In this document: positions 1 through 8,639 of the stretch, piece after piece
Numbering within the stretch: the first letter of the stretch is position 1
How the letters are laid out: the number at the start of each line of letters is the position of its first letter
Origin: Mesostigma viride
Lineage: Eukaryota; Streptophyta; Mesostigmatophyceae; Mesostigmatales; Mesostigmataceae
DNA length: 64,000 nucleotides
Assembly (NCBI GenBank): GCA_009746045.1
Contig: RPFO01000213.1
Span: 3,337,266-3,401,265, forward strand
Direction of reading: 5' to 3'
Notes under the pieces: model-generated
Told to the model about the DNA's origin: nothing
Seen by the model: the letters and a program-made list of their open reading frames with translations, nothing else
Databases searched by the model: none
Program-made: the position numbers and the translations under genes

Positions 1-3000
1 TTCCTCACATTTCCACCGCCGCCGCCTCCACCTCCACCGCCGTTTCCGCCTTCACTGCTGACATCCAAGCCCAGCTCCTCGACCTCGACCAACGCCTTCA
101 AGCCACCGCCACCGCCCTTGAGAGCTTGCATGCATGACACCGCCGGCCTCACCGCCCAAGCGGTGCAGGAAATCGCTGCCCAGCCGGCCGGGCACCTGCT
201 GGCCCGGCCAGTGATGTTCCCTCCACCTGCCGGGCGGACTTGCTTAAGCATCATACCACCTCCACCACCTCCACCGGCATCACGGCACAACTCAAGCAAC
301 AAGCCCTCGACCTTCGCGAGGCGGCCGAGCTCGACAAGCGCAGCCACAATGTCATCGTCAAGCACTTCGACCAGCCGGCAGGTGAGACCTCCACGAGTCT
401 CCTTGAGGCAGTTAAGGGGAGGTGGCACCCCAAAACCCTTAAAAATTGAACTATGGTAATAACACTTGAAATTCATTTGCACAATGCTGAAATATGATTG
501 CGGGCACTAAATAACATCTCTTGTGACTTGTCCATGCACTTGTTGGGGGTACTACCCCCAAGTATACGCCAATATTGCGCTATAAATAGAAAAAGACGCT
601 AATTAGGGCTGGGTATGCCCCAGCCAATGCACACATTTGTTGGCAACCAAAAATCAACCATTTGTAGTTCCCTGAGTGTGTAGCTTGCTGAGCTATTTAC
701 ATCATGGAAATGGCAAAACCTTGAACAGTTATTAATTTTCCCGCAAAACAGGTCTTTTTTTACCGGACATTGGGAATAAACATATCATAAACACTTCAGA
801 TAAGGCCACAAAATCAAGCGAAAATCCGGCTAACAGGGGGACAGCAGTGGTCCAAGTCCCAGGTCATTCCGACAAGTCTAGCTCAAGTTATAAGGTTTTG
901 CGTGCTAAAACCTGAACATACGCTAAATGAGGTTTTTCTGTGTATAAGGCCACCTAGACAGCATGTTTTCCATCCAAGAAGCCAAAAAACATGCCCAACT
1001 CGATCACACAACATAAGAAAAGGCTAGGCACCTCATCTGCCCTCCCCTGCCCTCAGCATGGCCAGCCTTGCCAGCGTGCGCATAGCAACACCTTCGCTAG
1101 GCATACACGCACCAAGAGAGCATACACTATGCTCAGCCCAAGGTTACCATGTAAATTTATGCCAAGAACTCAGCAAGTATACGTGTAAAAACCTTAGAAA
1201 GACTGCCCAAGCAATAGAGGCAACTGCAGCCTGCAAACTTGGCAGCAAATCATACATGCTGTCTGCCATGCATTCACATCCTATCCAGCTTGCCTTGCTG
1301 CACACATAGCAGGGAAGTCTTAATGGTTATAGCTCAAGGAAAGCAATAAAAACACCTATCTAATGCAATGCCACTCATGCAGTATGGCCAGCAAAAGAAC
1401 CACTCTCACCTTCCTTTCCAATATGGCAATTTGCTAAGAAGCTGATGCCAGCTTGTTAGCCTCTAGGCACATGCCGGATGTCTTTACTAAAACAGGCGTG
1501 TCAGATCCGGCACATAACAAAGCGTCTGAGCAAGCTCATGTCCAAAGGATTATGGAAAACAAATGTCAACACATTACCAACAACTTGACCTCGGCGCCTT
1601 AAGCATGCCAGCCACAAACTACACGAAATTGTACGAAATTGCTAGGAATCTGACGATGCAACCGAAAGGAATGGAGCGCTTCCTGCAGGGAAACTGCCCG
1701 AAAAAAAGGCGAAAGGCCGACGTTATTGCACCTGCCTGCGTGGAAATGTTTCATGCATAAACTGGCACGCAAGCTCGAACAATAAAAGACATCATCCATT
1801 GATCAGGCGAACAAGGAAGGTGCGCCTTCCGTGAATACGTCGAAGGCGACATGCGCAGGCCTGCGTAGGTTCTTACCTTGAATGCCGGAAATGTAAAAGA
1901 AACCGGGAAGCTTCGGCACAAACTCGACAACACCATTAAGTTAGCTTCATAATCGCTCTTTAGAGCCTACGTTGCCTCACAATAGCTGCCGTAAACCTGC
2001 ATTAAATTTCATGATCCGCAAGAGAAATTATATCCTGGACCCCCGCGCCCGTAGCCGTTCGAGAAATTAGCGATATTGCAAACCGTAAACTTTCCGCCAT
2101 GACATGAGGTCATCAACTAATCTTCTGCGAAATTCAAGCATTTTTTCTAGCTGTTTACGTGCCATATCGATTAATATTGCATAAAGGCATGCCGCCATGG
2201 CCACCTCCGCGAGGGTTGAGCGGTCCGGGCACACATTATACACCGTACGGACGGTACCGCGAATTTTTTGGCGCGGAAAATATTCGGCGCGCCACGTCCC
2301 CTTAAGCGCGCCATTCTTGCCCCCATGTTACTCACTGGTGAGCTGGACATGTCGGCTGTCCACCTCCCCCGCGCGCGGGGGAATTAAGGCTGGCCCGGCA
2401 CCCATGCTAGCTCCTCACCTTTAGTACATGACGGACAAGCTCGCGTTCCTTAAATGCCGCAAGAAGCTCTCGGAGACTCGCTTCACGCTGGACGACGACT
2501 TGACCTTGGCCCAGCAACAGCGGCGACGCGAGCTATGGCCGACCTACCTTCAGCTCCGGCAGCGTGCAGGGGGGAAGCCGGTATACTGGAGGGGGGCGGT
2601 CATCCACGTTGACCACAAGCCCTGGCAGGCCCCTCCTGCCACCCCAGACTAGGGAATATACCAGTAGTGTAGATTAGATAGGCTTAGCCTTTGCAAGTGG
2701 CCCACGCGCATGTGCGCCCATAATGGCCCCCATGGATGATGCTTTCAGTATTTAGCCGTGCCTAGCCTACAATGGGACCTCCCATGGATGATGCATTAAG
2801 AATTTAGCCATGAGATGCCTATGCAGGGAGTTACTCTCTGCTGAGATGCCATGTGTACACCAGCTATAGCCTAGCCACATACCCTCCACCCCATATGTCA
2901 TGCAGGCCTTCTAGGCCGCCCTCTCCTCAAGCCCCCCCTGGGTGCCTGTGCTTGTTAATTAAGGAGGCATGAACCATCATGGCGGTGCAGGTGTGCACAC

Positions 3001-3132
3001 CTTGTGCACCCAGAGCAGGTGACAGTTGTACATATCCTCCACCTGCAGGTTGTAGCCCTGATTGTATTACAAACCCATAGATGCCCCTTTCTCAGGGCTA
3101 TGTGTTACATATGCTCCCAACGGAGCTATGAT
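1..3132 (+). mobile_element. ORF1-only (half-LINE-like) retroelement, copy A, split by a DNA element
   Basis: The copy enters from the left edge and is interrupted at 416-2301. The left part (1-415) encodes the Ala/Ser/Thr-rich coiled-coil segment and the start of the RNA-binding domain. The right part (2302-2652) encodes the C-terminal domain up to a TAG at 2650-2652, with small frame breaks. A 3' untranslated region of about 480 bp follows, parallel to that of copy B, and ends in an (AATT)n tract. The homologous intact protein is at 3631-4980 on the other strand. No reverse transcriptase follows the ORF1 in this or any other copy seen here, so it probably relied on a partner LINE. It is no longer coding. 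Confidence is high for homology and moderate for the class name. Confidence 0.8.
416..2301. mobile_element. TTAA-flanked non-autonomous DNA transposon 1 (piggyBac-like signature)
   Basis: This 1,886-bp insertion interrupts ORF1 copy A and is flanked by TTAA on both sides (412-415 and 2302-2305), where uninterrupted copies have a single TTAA. The ends form an imperfect inverted repeat: GGGGAGGTGGCACCCC at the left and GGGGACGTGGCGCGCC on the complement at the right (13 of 16 match). TTAA target duplication is the hallmark of the piggyBac superfamily. No transposase is readable inside, so the element is non-autonomous. A TATA-like CTATAAATAG near 580 is shared with the two other TTAA elements in this window. 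Confidence 0.75.
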
Positions 3133-3204
3133 TTTAATTAATTAATTAATTAATTAAATAATTAAATAATTAATTAATTAATTAATTAATTAATTAATTA
3201 ATTA
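3133..3204. repeat. (AATT)n tract at a tail-to-tail retroelement junction
   Basis: About 70 bp of almost pure TTAA/AATT repeat. Copy A (plus) and copy B (minus) both end their 3' regions here, so this is the fused tail of two elements in inverted orientation. Other copies of the family also end in AATT-rich runs, which suggests the repeat is the normal 3' tail in place of poly(A). Confidence 0.8.
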
Positions 3205-3630
3205 TCAACATCACTCCGTTGGGAGTAGATGTAGCACATAGCCCTGAGAAGGGGCATATGGCTTTTAATACATTCTAGGCTACTTCATGCAAGGGTGGGA
3301 ATGTAAGCTACCCCTGCTCTAGGTGCACCAAGGCACCTGCATCCTCATGGTCTATCACGCTATGCCTGGGTAAGGGGGGGAGCATGCCTGTGAGGGAGGA
3401 AGATCATCATGGCTATACAAGAGCTAGGACATGGCTTCTCGACAGAGAGCATCTCTCTGCATGGCATAGCATGGCTAAATTCTTAATGCAACATCCATGG
3501 GGGTCCCATTATAGACAAAGCATGGCTAAATGTTGAAGGCATCATCCATGGGGGCCATTATGGGCGCACATGCGCGTGGGCCACATGCTAGGCTAAGCCT
3601 TACTAATCTACACTACTGGTATATATATTC

Positions 3631-4980
3631 CTAGTCTGAGGTGGCAGGAGGGGGCTGCCAGGGCTTGTGGTCAACGTGGATGACCGCCCCCCTCCAGTAT
3701 ACCGGCTTCCCCCTTGCGCTCTGCCGGAGCTGAAGGTAGGTCGGCCATAGCTCGCGTCGCCGCTGTTGCTGGGCCAGGGTCAAGTCGTCGTCCAGCGTGA
3801 AGCGAGTCTCCGAGAGCTTCTTGCGGCATTTAAGGAACGCCAGCTTGTCCGCCATGTACTTAAAGGTGAGGAGCACGGGTGCCGGGCCAGCCTTCCCCCG
3901 CGCGCGGGGGAGGCGGACAGCCGACATGTCCAGCTCACCAGTGAGTAACATGGGGGCAAGAATGGCGCGCTTAAATGCCTCAAGAAGGCTCGTGGAGGTC
4001 TCACCTGCCTGCTGGTCGAAGTGCTTGACGATGACATTGTGGCTGCGCCGGGCGATGTCGGCTTCCTCGCGAAGGTCGAGGGCTTGTTGCTTGAGTTGTG
4101 CCGAGATGGTGGAGGTGGTGGAGGTGGTGTGCTGCTTAAGCAAGTCCGCCCAGGTGGAGGGAGCACAGTCGCCGGCCGGGCCAGCAGGCGCCGGCTGGGC
4201 GGCGATGTCCTTCACCGCCTGGGCGGTGAGGCCGGCGGTGTCATGCAAGCTCTCAAGGGCGTTGGCGGTGGCTTGAAGGCGTTGGTCGATGTCGAGGAGC
4301 TGGGCTTTGATGTCGGCAGTGGAGGCGGAAATGGCAGTGGAGGTGGATGCGGCGGCGGTGGAAAATTGAGGAAGTTCAGCAGTCAGCGTGCCACCCATTG
4401 CTGCGACGTCGGCAGCAAGGGGGGTCACGTGCTGCTGAAAGGCTTCCATGAGGATGGAACGGAGGGCGGGGGCGGAGATGGATGGAGCCCAGATCTCGCC
4501 GTCAGAGCGCTGGAGAAGGGAGTTGAGGATGGCGTGCTGGAGAACGGGGCGGGGGGAGCCGAAAACCATGCTGACGTTGTGCCAGCGACGGCCGTCGGTG
4601 ACGAGGAGGCGTCCGGTGGCGTGGAGATGGATGCACAGGTCGTAAAGCGAGGCGTAGTCCCCGTAGAAGAGGCAGTCCAGAGCCTCGGACGGAGACATGT
4701 TGGTCCAGTCGTGATCATCGACCTGGAAAGATTTGAGCCGAAAGTGCGGTTCCGAGGGGCGTGAAGACCCTCCTGGTTTGTCGGTTGAGCGGGCGCGTTT
4801 AGGGTCGGGCGATGCCGATGGCGAGGCATTGAGGCCGGGAGGGTGCTGGGTGACCACCAGTGCACGACTAGTGTCACCGCTGCCTGCCGGATCTGGCGAG
4901 GCGGCAGCCTCAGCTGCCGCATTGTCAAAGGCGAGCGCATCCGCCAAACTGCGTTGCGTCGACAGGCGTTTGCTCGTCAT
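3631..4980 (-). CDS. ORF1-type RNA-binding protein of a half-LINE-like element
   Basis: The intact 449-residue ORF resembles L1 ORF1p (Transposase_22-like), an RNA chaperone that coats the element's RNA. Residues 1-80 are low complexity (Ala, Ser, Pro). Residues 80-200 look helical and family specific. Residues 200-300 are Ala/Ser/Thr-rich with repeated Gln/Leu heptad-like spacing, probably a trimerising coiled coil. Around 311-325 a basic segment leads into NVIVKHFDQ, fitting the first RRM strand. Around 365-388 comes a hydrophobic strand followed by DKLAFLKCRKKL. The C-terminal domain (395-440) has LDDDLT, a QQQRRREL run and GKPVYWRGAVIHVD, matching the 'eDlt...R..L.p.. gk.a..r...l' pattern of ORF1p. 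At least five damaged copies of the same reading frame occur in the window. I infer the function from this pattern; a profile search would settle it. Confidence 0.7.
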   Translation of the reverse strand: MTSKRLSTQRSLADALAFDNAAAEAAASPDPAGSGDTSRALVVTQHPPGLNASPSASPDPKRARSTDKPGGSSRPSEPHFRLKSFQVDDHDWTNMSPSEALDCLFYGDYASLYDLCIHLHATGRLLVTDGRRWHNVSMVFGSPRPVLQHAILNSLLQRSDGEIWAPSISAPALRSILMEAFQQHVTPLAADVAAMGGTLTAELPQFSTAAASTSTAISASTADIKAQLLDIDQRLQATANALESLHDTAGLTAQAVKDIAAQPAPAGPAGDCAPSTWADLLKQHTTSTTSTISAQLKQQALDLREEADIARRSHNVIVKHFDQQAGETSTSLLEAFKRAILAPMLLTGELDMSAVRLPRARGKAGPAPVLLTFKYMADKLAFLKCRKKLSETRFTLDDDLTLAQQQRRRELWPTYLQLRQSARGKPVYWRGAVIHVDHKPWQPPPATSD

Positions 4981-5019
4981 ATATTGCGTTTTAGATTCGG
5001 AAAATTATATCAGCATGTG

Positions 5020-5034
5020 CGTCTTAGAAAGACG
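5020..5034 (-). other. Hairpin in the 5' leader of ORF1-only elements
   Basis: CGTCTT and AAGACG form a perfect 6-bp stem with a 3-nt loop, six bases inside the predicted 5' end of copy B. The same hairpin is at the matching place in the copy starting at 33592. Its role is unknown; it might protect or mark the RNA end. Confidence 0.5.
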
Positions 5035-5324
5035 AAGCGACCTCCACCATATCCATCATGAAAGATGTGCTACATGACCTCCCCACGGAGCTACATGACC
5101 TCCCCACGGATAATAATATACAGTATAAAAATAAAACAATAACAATATAACCATACCAAAAAACCCACCAACACCACCACCACCTGGCTAATGGGGGCCG
5201 GGGAGCGCCGCGCCCACTCCACTGCCATGGGAGGTCCGCGGGCGCGGCGTTACCACGGAGATTGCTGCCGCTTCCAGAATTAGCGGCGGCCGCTTTCCCC
5301 CATGGGAGAGCCGGTACTAGGATC

Positions 5325-5470
5325 TCCCATGGGGTACTAAGGTACTAAGCATTTTTTGAGGGCCCTCTTAGGAAAATTATTTCACTCCACCTCGACCAGA
5401 GAGGAACTAATTTTCTGTAGGAAGACCCCCCAAAACCTTAGTATTATTAGTACCCTAGTACCCCATGGGA
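5325..5470. repeat. 146-bp MITE-like element or hairpin with 24-bp inverted repeats
   Basis: The sequences at 5325-5348 and 5447-5470 are inverted copies with about one mismatch, each built from TCCCATGGGGTACTA followed by GGTACTAA. A second CCGGTACTA copy lies just outside each arm. The middle is unrelated unique sequence. No clear target duplication was identified, so this could be a MITE or just a folded repeat. Confidence 0.5.
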
Positions 5471-5769
5471 AACTCCACTTTTTATAAATCCGGTACTACG
5501 AAATTTAGGACCAGGCCAATATGGGACAAGTCAGCCCAATGCACCCCCGCACCCCGGCCTCCCACGGGAAAACTAGGAGGGGTCACTATAGGGTCACTAT
5601 AGTGGTGACAGATGCCAGCAGGAGGTTGTGACGAACTTACCACAACCATCCTTATCACCCCAACCACACACCCCAAAAAGGGGGGTGGTGACAGATGCCA
5701 GCATAGTGGGAGGTTGTCTCCTTGATAGCCAGGGGGAGTCCCCTTCTAGGCCATGGGTGTCAAGGTTAA

Positions 5770-5798
5770 TAGGGTTTAGGGTTTAGGTTTTTAGGGTT
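5770..5798 (+). repeat. Interstitial telomere-like repeat (TTTAGGG type)
   Basis: The run reads TAGGGTTTAGGGTTTAGG then TTTTTAGGG, that is, about three to four units of the plant/green-algal telomere motif TTTAGGG with one longer unit. It is far too short to be a telomere. It could be a repair scar or chance. Confidence 0.45.
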
Positions 5799-5900
5799 CA
5801 GGGAATGGTGAGACCCCATCCTAGGCCGAGGTCAGTATATGGTCACTATAGGGGTGGCAGATGCCAGCATATAAAGGCTGGTGCCCCTTCTGTGAGCCGC

Positions 5901-5966
5901 GATGACGGAATGATGACGGAATGATGACGGAATGATGACGGAATGATGACGGAATGATGATGGAAG
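5901..5966 (+). repeat. 11-bp tandem repeat (GATGACGGAAT)n
   Basis: Six nearly identical units; the last carries one substitution. It is not coding. Confidence 0.85.
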
Positions 5967-6104
5967 TGCATTAATTAGTTAATTAATTAGTCTAATTAAT
6001 TAATTAATTAATTAGACTCGTGCTCCCGTTGGGGAGTCACGGATCGAGCATTAACCCCGATGGATGGATGGGTGGGTGCAAACAGTCCTACCGGTCTAAG
6101 CTAT

Positions 6105-6304
6105 TAAGGAGACAACCAGCGCAGGCCAGAAATCGGGAGAATCCGGACCATGGTAGCTCGAGCCTGCCGTTATCTTTTCCGCGTTTTCGAGTCGTTCAGG
6201 ATGATGAAGATGAATGGTGATGGAAATGTGTATCCGTGTGCATTGAAATTATGGCTGGCTTACGTGTAGAGCGACTAGATGACCTAGACGGTGGGGCCGG
6301 AAAC
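6105..6304 (-). mobile_element. Short 5'-truncated Penelope-like 3' tail inserted in a LINE
   Basis: This 200-bp block is nearly identical to the 3' ends of the Penelope-like copies at 37064 and 38984. It is flanked by AAGCTAT on both sides (6098-6104 and 6305-6311). Comparison with the uninterrupted LINE tail near 54830 supports an insertion here. It carries no coding capacity of its own. Confidence 0.7.
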
Positions 6305-6465
6305 AAGCTATCTACATCAGCTACCTACGACATCTATCTAACAGCAACTAACTACAACATCTATGTAGACAGCATCACGAGGCCCTAGGGGAGCTGTCTG
6401 GCGTGCCTCCCGTGGGTTTGCACACGCGGGCGCTTCCCCACAGGGGGGGGCTCGTTGTCCTCAAT

Positions 6466-6626
6466 TAAAATTAAATTAAATTAAATTATAACATGTCTCC
6501 GTTGGGAGATCATGTAGCACATATTCCAGGTTGGATGGGTGGTGTGGAGGAAGCTGCGTAATCGAACTAACCTGACTCTAAGCTATATCTAGTCTAGAAA
6601 AAGCCTATCTACGCTACTCATCAAAA
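6466..6626 (-). mobile_element. 161-bp retroelement tail with 13-bp target duplication
   Basis: CGTTGTCCTCAAT occurs at 6453-6465 and 6627-6639, while the homologous LINE copy near 54660-54690 is uninterrupted. On the minus strand the insert ends in a repeated TTTAA run and carries the 'ctcccaacgga' motif typical of retroelement tails in this window. It is a classic target-primed insertion, strongly 5' truncated. Confidence 0.75.
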
Positions 6627-7125
6627 CGTTGTCCTCAATGACCTGGGCCCACTTGGCCTTGTCCATCATCTTCTTCCAAATCACGGAGAGGCCGAGGCCC
6701 CCCATGTCCTCTACTAGCTGTTCTTTGAAGTTGCGCGGGCCTTGCGGCGTCTAACATCAGGGGGCCCGGCCTACGTCAGGAGGTGCCTGCCAGGCTGAGC
6801 TGGTCGCAGTCCTGCGGGGGGGGCACGTGAGGTGTCTACCTGGTTGGTGCGAGCTAGGTGCCCTATATACTAGCTGCAGGCGCCGCTGCTTAATGATGCT
6901 GGTGATATATGGCATGCCCTGGTACAGGTCCTCATTGCGGACATGAGCAGCATATCCTACTCTGAAAATGGAACGCAGCATGTTGGTGACCGCGCCGTCT
7001 AGCTTGCGGGCCAGGTCGGCGGTGAGGGTCCACGTCTCGGCCCCATACGTGAGAACAGGAAGGACGAGGACCTTGAACAGGTCCTGTTTCTCGATCTTGC
7101 CCAGCCCGGGCTTGCGCCACACTAA

Positions 7126-8420
7126 CTAAATAATGTTCAGCTCTATGTACAGCCCAGGGAGCTCTAGGGAAACCGGCAAACCAGTTGGTGATTGGCTTTG
7201 TAACCTGGCCAACAGATGCTTGGATGGCAGCGATTGATCTGGCTCAAAGAAAGGAATAGCATCATACCATTTCCAACAAACAGGGATGGAAAGCACTATA
7301 AAATCTTCCACATTATAATGCTTCGCGACTCCCGGCCAAGGGGAGCGCGTGTCTGAAATCACCATTTCCATGCCCACCAGATGCCATCCACGTACCTCGA
7401 TACACAACTCTAGTCCACATTGGTACTGCCAGAGGCGGCCAGCCGAAGGATCGTCCGTGATGCACCGTCCCAGCAGCCCTAGATCAAAGAGACAACCAGC
7501 AGCCCTAGATATCAGAACCGGTATCTGTCCTGAGTGACCACCCAGGCATCCTGCCAAGGATCAGCATGCCTTTCGAGCACATTGACTACCATGAGCAGCG
7601 ACAAAATTTTTGCGCTGCATGGCATGGCTATCCATGCGCTGTCTGCAATATATGGACATGGTTTTGGGGCACAGGCAGCCAGCTGATCATCGACCAGCCC
7701 TTGCCAGGCCTCCCCGTGCAGCATTGCCCATCTCTTACGGCCCACCCGGGGCTCGAACTACGTGACCAGCCCACATCCTGGGGCAGATAGGGGACCGCAA
7801 CCTGTGGCAAAAGTGCAACAGCCACCTTGTCCAACAACCGCCTGAGAGGGCCAGAGGCACTACTATAATGCCATGCTATCAAGTGCGGAGCGAGGGCACT
7901 CCTCTGTGCGTCCTCCACTGGCCCCTGCCGCCTGGGATTCAGACACTGGCATGAATACCGAGGAGGCTTGGCGCCGGCCGCGGCATCCGATCGGGCACTG
8001 GGCAGGATGCGTTTAGAAAGCAAGGGTGGCACGCACCTCTCCGGCTTGGAAAGGCTGGGTTGGTGATCCAATCTGGTTACCAATGAGATATGCACCACGC
8101 GCTCCCACTAGTGCGCGGGGAAGGCGGTGAAGTAACCACGGCCACCCACCATGTGTGCGTCTGCATGGAGGCACCTTGGCGTTGGAATAGCAATGCTCGC
8201 ACAGGCTGCCTGCATCGCGCTGCCAGGTAGGGCGTGCGTTTCCAAGCACCCGCGAGGGAACCGCCGCTCTGCGTTCGCAACACCACCAGTCCATACCTCA
8301 TCACACACGGCCCTTGCCGGATCCCTTAGCCCATGGGCAAGGCCGCACCAACGATGAAGGCAAGCAGGGGCCACACCACGGATGGCCATCTCATGTTCAT
8401 GAACACCTCTCGTGACCTTG
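7126..8420 (-). pseudogene. Unidentified coding relic or gene fragment
   Basis: Several minus-strand reading frames chain together: a signal-peptide-like start (MNMRWPSVVWPLLAFIVGAA, ATG near 8403), a Cys-containing stretch (about 8330-8110), a stretch at 8098-7630, and a last segment (7510-7126) with GWHLVGMEMVISDT and SIPVCWKWYDAIPFF. The frames do not join cleanly and I recognise no family. A 13-bp insertion with 13-bp duplication at 7472-7510 shifts the frame. It could be a pseudogene, or a gene whose introns I cannot place. Low confidence. Confidence 0.3.
7485..7497 (-). mobile_element. 13-bp micro-insertion matching a Penelope-like 3' terminus
   Basis: AGCAGCCCTAGAT is duplicated at 7472-7484 and 7498-7510. 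Between the copies lies CAAAGAGACAACC, the exact complement of the 3' terminal bases (GGTTGTCTCTTTG) of the Penelope-like family, as defined independently at 38530-38542 and 38984-38996. It looks like a target-primed insertion that aborted after 13 bases. Confidence 0.6.
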
Positions 8421-8639
8421 CATCACAAGACAGTGGGCATGCAAGCCAGTGGTCATCAAAAGGCTGCCGAGATACTCGGCGCCCCGTCGTGGGAACGTGC
8501 CACCCGGGGGCCAAGGGCACCCTGGGCGCGACCGCACGATCGAGGAGTCCTCTGTGACCATCCGCGTCCCCGATGCTCACAACGCCACATCCGGAAAGGG
8601 GAGCACGTGCTGCTCCCCGACACAAACCATAGCAGCATG

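Larger units (their letters stand above)
3205..5040 (-). mobile_element. ORF1-only (half-LINE-like) retroelement, copy B, apparently full length
   Basis: This is the most complete copy: a short 5' leader (5040-4981), one intact ORF (4980-3631), a roughly 430-bp 3' region and an AATT tail. The 5' boundary is supported by a second copy at 33592, where similarity starts at the same TCGCTTCG sequence. The unit therefore seems to be a real mobile element of about 1.85 kb and not a randomly truncated LINE. There is no endonuclease or reverse transcriptase. Mammalian HAL1 elements have the same ORF1-only design. Confidence 0.7.
5041..6097. other. Gene-free repeat-rich stretch
   Basis: No coding region is credible here. 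The stretch holds a hairpin-forming inverted repeat (5325-5470), three copies of a GGTGACAGATGCCAGCA-like motif (near 5605, 5683 and 5847, the last with GGTGGCAG), an interstitial telomere-like tract (5770-5798), an 11-bp tandem repeat (5901-5966) and an AATT-rich tail (5973-6015) followed by the 'cccgttggggagtcacgg' tail motif seen at other retroelement ends. Confidence 0.6.
6057..7122 (-). pseudogene. 3' end of a decayed LINE (reverse transcriptase C-terminal region)
   Basis: Read on the minus strand from 7122, the sequence encodes KxDLFKVLVLPVLTYGAETWTL, then a segment with LRSIFRVGYAAHVRNEDLY and QRRLQL. This is the conserved region that follows the reverse transcriptase in many non-LTR retrotransposons. 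A frame break near 6860 is followed by the homologue of the coding end seen at 54560-54750. The 3' untranslated region continues to about 6057. Two later insertions sit inside it, at 6105-6304 and 6466-6626, each with a target duplication. The upstream reverse transcriptase is missing, so this is a 5'-truncated dead copy. Confidence 0.75.

Noticed and set aside
4021-4764. 247-codon plus-strand Gly/Val-rich frame.
   Set aside because: Antisense shadow of the ORF1 gene at 3631-4980, which has recognisable RNA-binding motifs.
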